From Aaosphaeria pasadenensis (Eukaryota > Ascomycota > Dothideomycetes > Pleosporales), in NCBI GenBank assembly GCA_022813625.1, contig JAKLMB010000022.1:62001-126000 (forward strand): DNA of 64,000 bases. The letters run 5' to 3'. Positions within the stretch are counted from its first letter, which is position 1. The number at the start of each line of letters is the position of its first letter. The position numbers and the translations under genes are program-made. The notes beneath the pieces were generated by a model. That model saw nothing but the letters and a program-made list of their open reading frames with translations, was not told the DNA's origin and did no database searches. Positions 43,670 to 54,201 of this stretch are shown here, piece by piece.

Positions 43670-44199
43670 GATAGGGATGGAAACGAATTGTGAAGAAACA
43701 TAAACGTGTGGAATAACCAATCGGAGATTTCCTTTCCAACAAAATGATGGAGCAAGAGACGTTCAGAACTGTTGCTCAGACGCAGACACATGGTGATGGG
43801 GCTCATATGCGGATTGTGGGGCCCCTCAACTCTAACAACAGCCGGGGCGGGGGCGTATTCGAGGGTGCAGTGTTCCAACAGTTTTAACACCATAAGCGCT
43901 AACTATGGCCAAGTCACTTCAGTCTGGCTTGATGCTGAGATGCTAGCAGTGCTCGTAACGTGTTGGAATATATGAGTGGAGCAAGTAGGAGGTTTGTGCA
44001 ATTTTTACAGTTTTTAAGGAACTTGAGAACAGCGCAAGGTGATAGCATGCTTGAGGAAATTTGACATGCACAATAAGTTGTTTCATCGTGGATCACAAAA
44101 TTCAAAACATGTCGTCAACTTTGAGAAACAAGATAGATGATCAAGTGGAGCTCGATCATCTTACAGTACTGGAACTCATGCAGCTTTTGCCAAAATTCT
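43670..44199. promoter_or_regulatory. Promoter of second esterase with TGTGGGG site
   Basis: TGTGGGGCCCC lies at 43815-43825, 146 bp before the esterase start. It is the last motif copy at the cluster's right end. The remainder reaches the stop codon of tpa1. Confidence 0.55.
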
Positions 44200-46242
44200 T
44201 CACTCGGACGCTTCTTCTTCTTCATCGTCGCCAAACTCGACGCCGTACTCTCCGCAGACATCCCAACGATCGCCGTTAGCGGACTTGCTGACATATTTGG
44301 TGAACCGCAGAACGCCCTTATCTCTCAAGATAATGCTCACATTGTTCCAGGCGGCGGGTTGGGAGAAGAGAACCCCATCATCTTCCTCATCCACAGCACT
44401 TTTGTAAATCGCCGGATCAGCTTTTGCCTTACGTCTTTGACCAGCACCAGTGCTAGTCGAAGGCTCTGTAGCTCCAGTGTCCGTTTGATCATCATCATCT
44501 TCGCCGGCCATGTACATCTCGTAACCTCCAACCTCCTCCTCAGGCTTGGGTGCTTCAACAGGCGCTTTGCCAATGCCTTTACTGGAAGATCCATTCTGCC
44601 CCGACTCATCTTCCTCATCGTCAGCATTCTCCTCCTCATCTCCCCAGCCTTTGCTAGGTGTAATTCCAAGGCAAACTTCCAACTGCGGGTCCTCCTCTTC
44701 GTAGGCAGTGGCGAGTGTATAATCCATACCGCGCCTAAAGCGTCGTGCGTAGATGTTGCTCTTCGTGAGAGTTATCCCAGTGACAAGGGCTATCCATTTA
44801 GTAAATGCCGGATGCGGGAATAGGATGTCCACCAAATCGTCGTAGGGGGTCATCTTCTCGGTGTCTGGATACATGGTCTCGGGCAACGGAACGGCCTTAC
44901 GATAGAGGTATCGCTGCTTGTGCGGTGGCCTTGCAACACCAACCTTGGATTCCTTGTAAAATGGGTTGGTAGGTAAGCTCGGCTTTGGCTCATGATCCTT
45001 CGACTCGATGTATTCACGAAGTCGAGTGGCGAATTTCGGCGAAAGGAATTCAGCCAGTCGAAGCGAGGATTCGTCCGAGAACATTCCTGACAGCTCCTCC
45101 ACGGTATCTGGTGTTAGATAGTTTGGATTCATATACTTGATGAGAAAATCAATTTCATCCGCAGTGAGCTCGTCATTCTCCGAGTTTCCAATAGCGTCCC
45201 AATTCGGATTGTCAACCCAATGGGCTTGTGGCTCATCAAACACGTCGGCCTTTCCACCCTGAAGTTGTGCTAATGAGCTGCGCTCTGCGAGCTTCTCTTC
45301 AAATCCTTCCTCATAACCTTCCTCTCCCTCCTGAGGAATGTGGAACCACCCGCTGATTGCCATGCGAACTCGGCCACCATCGTCCTCCTCCATTTCTTCT
45401 AGGCCTCTCTTGTAAACCTCTTCAACATCATGGAAACTCTCACCAGGCTGTACTGTGAAGAAGGAAAGTTGGTTCCACGCTGGTGGGATCGAGACTGTAA
45501 AGTCTGGCTGTGGCACTTTGACTTCGTCCCCGCTCGCAGTTTTCAGCTCCTCTGTGGGATACAAACGAAGTGCACCACCCCATTCAGGCTTCCATGGGCG
45601 ATCCGGGTCAAGTAAATAAAGGATCCAGCTTACACGACGACTTCCAATAACATCATCGTGACACAGAAGATGGCAGCCCGGTGTATATACGTTCTATGTT
45701 TGTCAGTTTGGCCTCCTCAAAATACACGGTTTGAGCATACCACTGCCATGTCCGTCTTGACGCCGCTCAACGGGCCGGAGCCGGTTATAGAGGACAAATA
45801 TTTACGGAACGCTGAAGAGTATAACGAATCGCGGAGTTTCAAAAGGGAAGGCAATCGGCTGAGAGCAGAATCGTCGAGTCCATCGAGGTTGGCCAAGTCA
45901 CCAGATTGGTGGATCTTGTAGATGTCCGTCTCTTTTGGCGTGAAAGATATGTTCTCGCGAATTTCGTTACGCACATTGCGGAGGAGGCTATCGTTCACTA
46001 GGTCTTGGATGACGGCATGCTTGTATCTGTGAATTGCACGGAATGTCAGATGCAGTCAGCCGGTTGCACTTGAGGTGGCTGCGCTGCACGTACGGTTGCG
46101 ATTCGGCATAATAATCAGTGTAGCTCTTGAGCACCTCACTGGCAAACAGACCAGTGCGGAAATTCTCATGCGCCTCGTCGTCGGAAATAGCACGTTTCTT
46201 TGAGCTACCATTGGTAGGAGCGTCGTTCTTCCGCTTCACCAT
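44200..46242 (-). CDS. tpa1: Tpa1/Ofd1-type prolyl hydroxylase
   Basis: A 2-oxoglutarate/Fe(II) dioxygenase of 642 aa, near the 644 aa of yeast Tpa1. CDS complement(join(44200-45693, 45741-46026, 46094-46242)). The iron motif HxD is in CHLLCHDDVIGSRR and the distal His in SGWFHIPQ. The second, catalytically inert double-stranded-helix domain forms the C-terminal half, interrupted by an acidic stretch. Family members hydroxylate a prolyl residue of ribosomal protein uS12 (Rps23) and affect translation termination and oxygen response. The N-terminus is basic and nuclear-signal-like (KRKN...KKRA). It is flanking housekeeping, not part of the cluster. Confidence 0.93.
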
Positions 46243-46894
46243 GTCGAAATAAGCAGTGTCGAAAGGGAACGGGGTGGAAGAAAGTCGAGAAGTTGGGAAC
46301 TCGAAATTTTTTTGAAGTCGGGTTTCTGGAAACAGCCAAAAATCATGCCACAATGGGTTGACAGCTCCATCACCCACCGCCCGAGCTTTTCTCGTTATCG
46401 ATAAAGGTACAAGGTACCTAGCACGTACTATACTCCACGTCATACGCTCCAACCTCCATCCATAACTATATCCATAATCATATTCATATCTTGATATGGT
46501 CACAATTATATTCATAATGATATCCATATGAATACCCGTTCACTTCCCTCTTCCACCAAACAGTCCGTTTTCCATGCCCTTGCATGGCATGACCCGATGA
46601 ATATGTACCTAAGAACTTGGTGATAGATGAACACTACCTCAGGAGGAATAATTTGAAATCATTGATCATTTCTAGCCAAAATTTTAAGGGCATGTTCACC
46701 TATTTACCTATTTACGTCAAACTTCTAGGAAATCATATGCCTCGCAGTTTCACAGATGCAATATATACCGATCAAAGAAACCCCCTCTCTCTAGTTCTAC
46801 AGATGAAGGCTGTTGTACAGGAATAGCAGGCAACGTAATGGCCGTTTACTGATCCCAGGGAAAACATGAATGGTTATCAAAGCGAACGCCTGTG
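46243..46894. other. Intergenic region, no gene seen
   Basis: This contains imperfect ATATCCATA/ATTCATA repeats (46446-46530) and AT-rich DNA. No ORF with family features. Confidence 0.5.
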
Positions 46895-48016
46895 TCACTC
46901 CTCCAACTTCTCTTCAAGAGCTAACAGGGCGTCCATGGTTCGCTCGTACGTCCACATGGTCACTGCGCTGGCAGGGGCAGCCTTGAGCAAACTCACAGTC
47001 AGACCACGGTATAGACCTCTCCTACCCTCGTGCATCCATATATGCGCCAGGGTCTTCATTACGCCAGCGTAAACGGGTATATTCCTATGCACATATTTCA
47101 ATCGCATTGGACCTTGAACCTGCAGTCGCTTACGGATCGTGTCGAGCGGGTACACGGCGGTTTTTGCCAGTACACTTGCGACGATTCCTGCTGCTGCATC
47201 GGAAGTTCCAAATGGCAATGGCAGAGCAGAGCTCGCTGCTATAGGCTTCAATCCTTCATAGCTGGCGAAGAACAAGCCCATGTAGGGCACGATCTGGCTG
47301 ACGCCAGCGCCCAAGCCACGAAAAAAACCCTTTGGCCCTTCATGCGCTGCTATGTGTCGGACTGACGCCAATATAGAGGCGTACACCCGATCGGGTCCCT
47401 GGGCGGCGAATCGTGTACGGAGTAAATCTAAAGGATAGGTGGCAGTCGTCGCAACCGCACCCGCTGCAGCGCCAGCGAGGAAAGAGTTTGCAGAGGCTGG
47501 AGGAGTATACGGGGCAGGAATAGCATCAAGTACATGAGAAACGTATGTGTATGCAGAGAACTGGATGCTTCCGTACGCAAGATACATTGCTTCGGCAGGA
47601 ATGTTCCCCTTCCATAAGCCCGTTAACCCCTCTTCGCGCAGAATATGCTTGAGTGTGCCGAGGGTACCTTTGTATACAGGACCATTGATGTTGCGAACAC
47701 TTAATGGGTCTGAGAGGGAGTGGACCTGGAGCTGGAGGCGGATCTTGATGACGTCGAGGGGAGCTATCACGAAGCTGTGAAAGTGGAACATTAGATCGCG
47801 TGCTCAAATGATGAGGGGAATGGAACGAAAAGGCGCATACCGCGAGACAAGACCTGCGACGGCACCAGCGACGGCCACCTGTCTTTGAGAGCCCTAGATG
47901 ATGAATTGCCATTAGCTACCTGCACCTGTGACTGCGGTGACCTTCACAAAGCGGTGCTGGCTTTGATGACGCATATCGCATACCTCATCCTTGAGCTGTG
48001 AGACCCCTCCAGACAT
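46895..48016 (-). CDS. tpc1: Mitochondrial thiamine pyrophosphate carrier
   Basis: A mitochondrial carrier of 321 aa. CDS complement(join(46895-47774, 47841-47893, 47984-48016)). Splicing restores GAVAGLVSR/FVIAPLDVIKIRLQLQ. The three carrier signatures are PLDVIKIR, PLDLLRTR and PLDTIRKR. GLWKGNIPAEAMYLAYGSIQF is characteristic of Tpc1, which imports thiamine pyrophosphate. The first exon is 33 nt. It is divergent from the dioxygenase gene at 48514. Confidence 0.93.
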
Positions 48017-48513
48017 GCGCCTAGCGGCTCCTTGCACGGGAGTTTTCGCGCACTGCGGGTATCAGGCCAGGTACCCGCTCAATGGTACGATGTAGTCCAG
48101 CTGTGTGGGGGAGGAGGGGGAGGAGGGGGCTGAAGGGAATGGTTTTGAGAAAAGACCCCCGGTAGAGCGGAAAAAGTTGGTGTTTACAGTACAAAGCACC
48201 TCGGTTCACAGGATGGCGGCTTTTGGTAGTTAAGGGAAAGGAACGGTAATACACGACTACACCACCACACCTAATAACTATATTGTTCGGCGCCCACGAC
48301 GAAGGGCATTGATATCTCGGTCCTCTCTCCCCCCCTCTCCCCCCCACACACAGAGTGCGCACATCATATAGACCGGTGACCAAGCGCAATTCTGTTCATT
48401 CAACGTGCTGGCAAAGCAAACCCAGAAGCCGATCTACAGCAATAGGCACATACCTAGGTACTTGCGGACATAGGCTCGCGGGTTCTCGTATTCGCCCGAA
48501 GCTTCGGACCGTC
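48017..48513. other. Bidirectional promoter, tpc1 and dioxygenase
   Basis: G- and C-rich tracts (48106-48130, 48325-48350) with incidental TGTGGGG and CCCCACA hits. One exact TACCTAGGTA lies at 48451-48460. Confidence 0.5.
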
Positions 48514-49974
48514 ATGTCTATCAAAATTGCAGCCAGAGTGGTCAGACTTCCTCCGCGACTGCTGCTCCGACAGATTACACGCCCTGCTTACCCGCAGTAC
48601 AGTGCTGGCCCGACCTCATGTCATACGAGAGTGCCATACCGTCAGTTCTGGCGGAGATCTGGCGCCGCTGCGCGACCTGCACAGCATGCACATGCGGAAC
48701 CAACAGAGGCGGACATTTCGATTCATGACAACACGAACACGGGGCAATTGGAGGGCGCATCATCCAACCATGTTACCATAAACATAGACGGCAACTCCAG
48801 AGTCTTTGACAAGGTCTTCCTGCGCGATAGTTGCACTTGCCCGCAATGCATGGATCCTGACAGCAAGCAAAAATTATTCCAGACTTCCGACATTCCACAG
48901 GACATTGAAGCTTCGTACCGCACCATAGAAGATCCCGAGAAGGGGCTCTTGGTCGAATTGGAATGGTCCAAGGATGTTCCACATTTCCAGCCCGGGCATC
49001 GAACCAGGCACTCAATGGAATGGTTGCGCAGAGCGCTTGATACAGAGCTGCAACTGAGAGGCTGCGTTAGGAGTGATGATAGAGTCATGTGGGACAGGGA
49101 GAAGATTACGAAGAAAAATAAGTGGGTGGACTACAAGGAATACATGGCGGAAGATAAGGTGCTCTACGATTCCTTGAGCCATTTGAATGACTACGGGCTA
49201 CTCTTCCTCAAGAATGTTCCTGAGTCAGAGCAGTCCGTCGTTAACATCGCCGAGCGGATAGGGAACCTCAAGGACACTTTTTACGGACGTACATGGGACG
49301 TAAAATCCAAGCCTAAAGCAGAGAACATTGCGTACACTCACCAGTTCCTGGGCCTCCATATGGACCTCTTATATACCTCCAACCCCCCACATCTTCAACT
49401 GCTTCATTCTCTTCGAGCACGAGCACCGAGAGGCGAGTCCTTCTTCAGTGACGCCTACCATGCTGCTCAGCTCCTGCACCAACGCTCCCCCTTCCACTTC
49501 CGTACCTTGTGTACTTTCCCAGTGACATATCATTATCACCACACCAACTTCCATTACCACTACACCCGGCCGACCATCGAACTTCATCCATATCCTAAAT
49601 ATAGCGAACCCACCAATCTGGCCATCAAGCGTGTGAATTGGAGTCCGCCATTCCAGGGTCCATTCGAGGCCCGCATTGGCGGTGAGAACCAAGTGGGACT
49701 GAGGAACTATCTCGCCGCTGCGCACGAGTTCGAGAAGCTACTGAATGCAGAGGAAAATCTGTATGAGTACCGATTAGAAGAAGGAGAGTGCGTCATATTC
49801 GATAACAGGAGGGTTCTCCATGCTCGACGGGCATTTGATGCGGCAAAGGGAGAGCGGTGGCTAAAGGGGGCCTACGTAGACGACGATGTTTTTTTCTCCA
49901 AGCTTAGAGTTTTGGAAGAGAAATTCGAAGGTCGTTGGACTGCCGAGGGAGTGATTCGACCTGCCATCATATAA
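48514..49974 (+). CDS. Gamma-butyrobetaine/trimethyllysine dioxygenase-like
   Basis: A single-exon 486-aa Fe(II)/2-oxoglutarate dioxygenase of the carnitine-synthesis family. The N-terminus MSIKIAARVVRLPPRLLLRQ looks like a mitochondrial presequence. The small zinc-binding N-domain shows LRDSCTCPQC. The iron site is HMDLLY (HxD) and the distal His in NRRVLHARRAF, with the 2OG-binding Arg following. Sequence alone does not separate the first (trimethyllysine) from the last (butyrobetaine) hydroxylation step. An in-frame ATG at 48355 exists but the presequence favours 48514. Confidence 0.9.
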   Translation: MSIKIAARVVRLPPRLLLRQITRPAYPQYSAGPTSCHTRVPYRQFWRRSGAAARPAQHAHAEPTEADISIHDNTNTGQLEGASSNHVTINIDGNSRVFDKVFLRDSCTCPQCMDPDSKQKLFQTSDIPQDIEASYRTIEDPEKGLLVELEWSKDVPHFQPGHRTRHSMEWLRRALDTELQLRGCVRSDDRVMWDREKITKKNKWVDYKEYMAEDKVLYDSLSHLNDYGLLFLKNVPESEQSVVNIAERIGNLKDTFYGRTWDVKSKPKAENIAYTHQFLGLHMDLLYTSNPPHLQLLHSLRARAPRGESFFSDAYHAAQLLHQRSPFHFRTLCTFPVTYHYHHTNFHYHYTRPTIELHPYPKYSEPTNLAIKRVNWSPPFQGPFEARIGGENQVGLRNYLAAAHEFEKLLNAEENLYEYRLEEGECVIFDNRRVLHARRAFDAAKGERWLKGAYVDDDVFFSKLRVLEEKFEGRWTAEGVIRPAII

Positions 49975-51912
49975 GCTCGACCAGTGGCATTGAGATTTGT
50001 TTGAAACTGTCAATGTCATTTCCAGCCTGCACGAGGTGGTGGTTGATTTGAGGCTTCATTCGGACCATTCCCTAGGACACATGCGTCGCCATTTGCGATG
50101 ATTAGTCCCAGCATTGATCCAGTATATCCCTCCGATTCGATAGCTGAATTCATGTTTCTCGCCCTCTTTCAAGGGAAGACTGCCTTGGGCAACGTGAAGT
50201 CACCTTCTCGCCCATGATTGACCTAACCAAAGCAGCAGATGCCCAGTTCCGGTCACGCAGCTCCACTAGTATTGATGAAAAGTAAATGCCTTCACATGGA
50301 AGTATACAAACCGTATAACACCATCTCAGGACCGTTGCTCGACACCATCACGCTAGCCATATGCGCCCCATAACGCCAAATGCATGTCATAAATGAACTC
50401 TCTGCTAAAGCTCAATATGTTGTTCGCTAAAGTACGTCCCATGAACATACATATCCCAACAACTGCCCCCCCTCCTCCCCAAGCAAGATAAGCAGCACCA
50501 TTACAATGTCCACACGTAACTTATCGATTTGCACGGCTTACTTTCCCCACCTCTCACGTTCAACCCTCACCGTTTGAGGGAGCATCCAGAACAAAGATAC
50601 TGCATACTATCAGCCACAAGCTGCAGACTCATGACGCACGAGCAAACCTTCATACTTTAGACTTGCACGTTACCCAGAGCCTGCAGATCCCCGCACGATC
50701 AGAACGGTCAGTGTAGCCACTTTGTCTCCCCGCTGGCCAACCTGAGCACCAAATGTTCTCGTTGACCATCCATACTATTTGATCACTGCCTACTCCTGGT
50801 ACTCTCCAGTCAATTCATGATCGGTGCACCATTTGCGATGCAAAACAGTTTGAGAGATGTGCGTCAACGTGTAACTACCTGTGCTCAAAAGGCGTTTCAT
50901 TCCAGTGATGGTTACAAGGTCCACTGCATTCCATGTGGCGAGTCCGAGCAATGCGGCGCAACCAGTGCTCGTAGACGGCAGCATCCAATTTACAGAGATG
51001 CGGTCGAGATAATGTACGATCCCTGCGCGCACATATAGAGTGCGTCTCCACAGTGGACAGTGGTGTAGAGCATTGGCAAGGTCAAATAGTGCATGCAATT
51101 CATATCCAGATCCATTGTTGTTGTTTGCCTAGAACCTAGGCCTTTGTTCGAAAGTGATTCGGGGTTGTTTGATATTGGACGTGGCGGTCCTGCAGGGGCG
51201 GCACGGAGATACGCGCGAAGGAGGAGCGGGAGGATTGTCAGTGTGGAAGGAGGCTGGTTCTACCTCGTAGCATCTTTCGTAATCCTGTTCCTGGTCGTGC
51301 TATATCTCGCTTTGCCTGCCGTGAATGATGGCGATGCATTAACAATGTTGTGAGAAGTACTCCGTATCCCTTGCGTTCATGAGTGTGTTGGGGTTTTCTC
51401 TGTGCCGTTGTGCTGGGTTATTGAGGGCGTGGGATGGATTTGGATTCCGAGTGGGTGCGTGTGAAATTGAGGTTGCAGTTGTAGATACCAACCCAATGGA
51501 ATATCGAACGAGGATTCTCGAGCAGTGCGTTACATTGTAGTGGTGCTTACAGAATGAATACCTATTGTGAGACCAACGATATTAGGGCGAAGAGAAAGTA
51601 TGAAGATGGTTTCAATCAGCTTCAGAGATAGATATGTATGTAGTAGAATGTGACGATAATTATAATGATATGTACTTTTTACCTAGAATACCTGATACAA
51701 GAAACCATGCTGGCAATCGTTCGTTTATATAACACCTCCAGAGTCGGGAGGAAGACATCATTCCTTCGGGGTATAATGTGATGTGAATGATGATGACGAT
51801 GCTCTACATAAACCTAAACTTGTCACCGCGATGCAATACAAGAAAAAGGAAAATAACAATTATTCGTCCCCACTACTGTTCGAACATCTGGGGAAGTTAT
51901 CTTTTCACATCC
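49975..51912. other. Intergenic region, no gene supported
   Basis: Nearly 2 kb between the dioxygenase and MFS genes, both pointing into it. An ORF at 51093-51353 has one hydrophobic helix but no family likeness. One exact TACTCCGTA lies at 51358-51366. Confidence 0.5.
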
Positions 51913-54201
51913 TCAAACCACAGGATCTTTCTTCTCCGCCAGAGCAGGATCACTGGCGGCTTCGACGTCGGTTGGCAGATTGGCCTGGTTGGATTTCTTT
52001 CTTCTCTTCTCGGCCCTTGCCTGCTCACGTTCCAAACGTCTTGCCTTTTCTTCCTCCAACCCCGTTTTGGTCTCCTCATGTTGCTTCTGTAGCACATTTT
52101 TGGTGATCAAGAGACTCACGGCCAAGCCCGCGGCCGAGAAACAGACATACATGATCCACATGGTGCTCAGGGATTTCGAGAATGCATGTCGCGCTACCGC
52201 CTTCTCGTTGTCCGGGAGGCTTTTGATGAGACCCACGCTGGCGCCGGCCGAGCCAGCACCGAACGCATCGGCTACCTGCGGCGGAAGCGTGGACCGTAGA
52301 AGCGGCTGGTACGTCTCGATGCGATTCTGGAAAATCACTGATCCGACGACAATGCTGATGGCAGAGCCAAGATTGCGCACGAATCCAAAAGTGGACGTGG
52401 CTGTGGCGACGTCCCTTTTCTAGAAGGAAGAAAAAAAAAACTTCGTTAGCCAGGGTGCCAGGCAAGGGTTGAGGTGAACTGGTTTTAGGGTGTCGAGATC
52501 TAAAGCCAAGGATTTGCCGCTAAGGAACGGGTAAGAGGGTTGGGTGGGTCAGAGGCAGGCTGGGCTGGGAACCATGGAAAAACCACAAAATAGGAAACTT
52601 TGTAAAACATACCGGAACAAGACTTTGTAGCGCAATGAGTGGTGATTGGAAGTTAGGTCCAACACCAATTCCGCCTATGATTTGATAGATGATGATTTTT
52701 GCCCAGGAGGAGCGCGGTCCCAGGTCGATGAACAGACCGAACCCAATGGTCATGAATATGAAACCGAACCAAATGCAGGGCAGATATTGTCCAGTCTTTC
52801 GTATGAAGATGCCAGTAAATGCCGACAAAAAGGAAAGAGATATGGCCGTAGGCAGTAGGTATACGCCGGAAAGTATGGGAGTCGCTCCAAGCACGGCCTG
52901 GAAATAGAGTGGCAAGAAATAGGATGCAGAGATGAATACATATGCGTGGAAGAAACAAGTCCCGAGCGCGGCCAGGTTGGAACGTTGCGAGAAGACGTGG
53001 AGAGGCATCAATGGAGACGGCGCAAAGCGATATTCGATGATGAAGAACAAGCCGATGGTGATGGCGCCAAATACGATCAAACAGATGACCGTCGCAGAGC
53101 TCCATGGGAACGAAACGCCCCCAAACTCAAGTCCAAGAAGCAGCATAATCGTTCCAGCAACCATGGTGAACGATCCAAGCCAATCGACCGCCTTCAAGCC
53201 TTTGCCCAATGGAGTTTTCGGTGTATGAAGATCCAAGCAGAACAGAACAATGGCAAAAGCCACTCCGTCCAAGGGTAGATTGATGTAGAAACACCACCTG
53301 AATTGATGTCAGCATAGACAAGATTTGCAGTCCGCTTCAATATATATACAGTACCTCCATGAGACCTTTTGAGTGAAGGCGCCGCCAACGACGGGCCCCA
53401 GAGATGATGCCAATGCCCAAACACCGCCGATGATACCAAAGTATGCCCCCCTCTCTCGCATTGCGAAGAGGTCAGAAATGCAAATGTTCACCAGGACAAT
53501 CAGTCCTCCCCCTCCAATACCTTGTATAACCCTGGATGCTATAAGCATATTCATGTTCACGGAAACAGCTGCCAACAGCGAACCAATGAAGAAGATGGCA
53601 TTGGTGACGAGGAGAATTGGCTTCCTGCCAAAGATATCTGATACTTTCCCCCATATTGGAGTAGCGGCAGAGTTGGCGATTAAGTATGCGCTGCCGACCC
53701 AGGTATAGCCAGAAGCGGAGTTGAAGTGTTCAGCAATTGTTGGAAGAGCTGTAGTTACAATCGTGATATCCTGGAGAGAAATTATCTGTCAGCCTGTGCG
53801 AAACGATTACTTTTGAGGTTTCCGCATACCAAAGCAACCAGTAACACGGAGATGCCCAAACTCAACATTATGAGTGTAATTTTGAGCTTACTCCGCTTCG
53901 GCTTTTCGTCGTCAGGACCTGGCGCATCGGCAGGCAAGTGTGAGTTTGCGCCATGGCTCGCATCTTCCCTTATTCTTTCATTGACTGCAAGGGGTTCTGC
54001 TGAATCGATGGGAGCTTTATCAAATGTAGATTGGCTTGTGGTGTTCGATGCTGGCGGCTGCGGGTGGATGTTCATGTCCTGGAGGATGTTCGGCGCGTTC
54101 GTTTGCGGTTGTCGGTCATCAGGATGCGCCGGGGTCGGACGCACGTCGTCCACTGACTGTGGCGGGTTTTCAAGTGACGATGAAGGAAGAGATGAACTCA
54201 T
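51913..54201 (-). CDS. MFS drug:H+ antiporter, DHA2 (14-helix) type
   Basis: A plasma-membrane or vacuolar MFS transporter of 659 aa. CDS complement(join(51913-52419, 52613-53297, 53355-53770, 53830-54201)). About 110 polar N-terminal residues precede the first helix (KITLIMLSLGISVLLVAL). Signatures: DITIVTTALPTIAEHF (helix 1 end), WGKVSDIFGRKP (motif A) and GIIGGVWALASSLGPVVGG (motif C, antiporter). The last intron (52420-52612) is 193 nt, long for this window. The C-terminal tail is charged and coiled-coil-like (EEEKARRLEREQARAEKRRKK). The substrate is unknown; it is not linked to the cluster by motif. Confidence 0.93.

Noticed and set aside
47416..47424. TACGGAGTA copy in the tpc1 region
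   Set aside because: It lies inside tpc1 coding sequence where it encodes conserved residues, so it was left out of the intergenic count.
48104..48348. TGTGGGG and CCCCACA near the tpc1/dioxygenase promoter
   Set aside because: Both sit in G- or C-homopolymer tracts and the neighbouring genes are housekeeping; treated as background.
51093..51353. 86-aa ORF with one hydrophobic helix
   Set aside because: No family likeness, no homology-supported start; kept only as a note in the intergenic entry.
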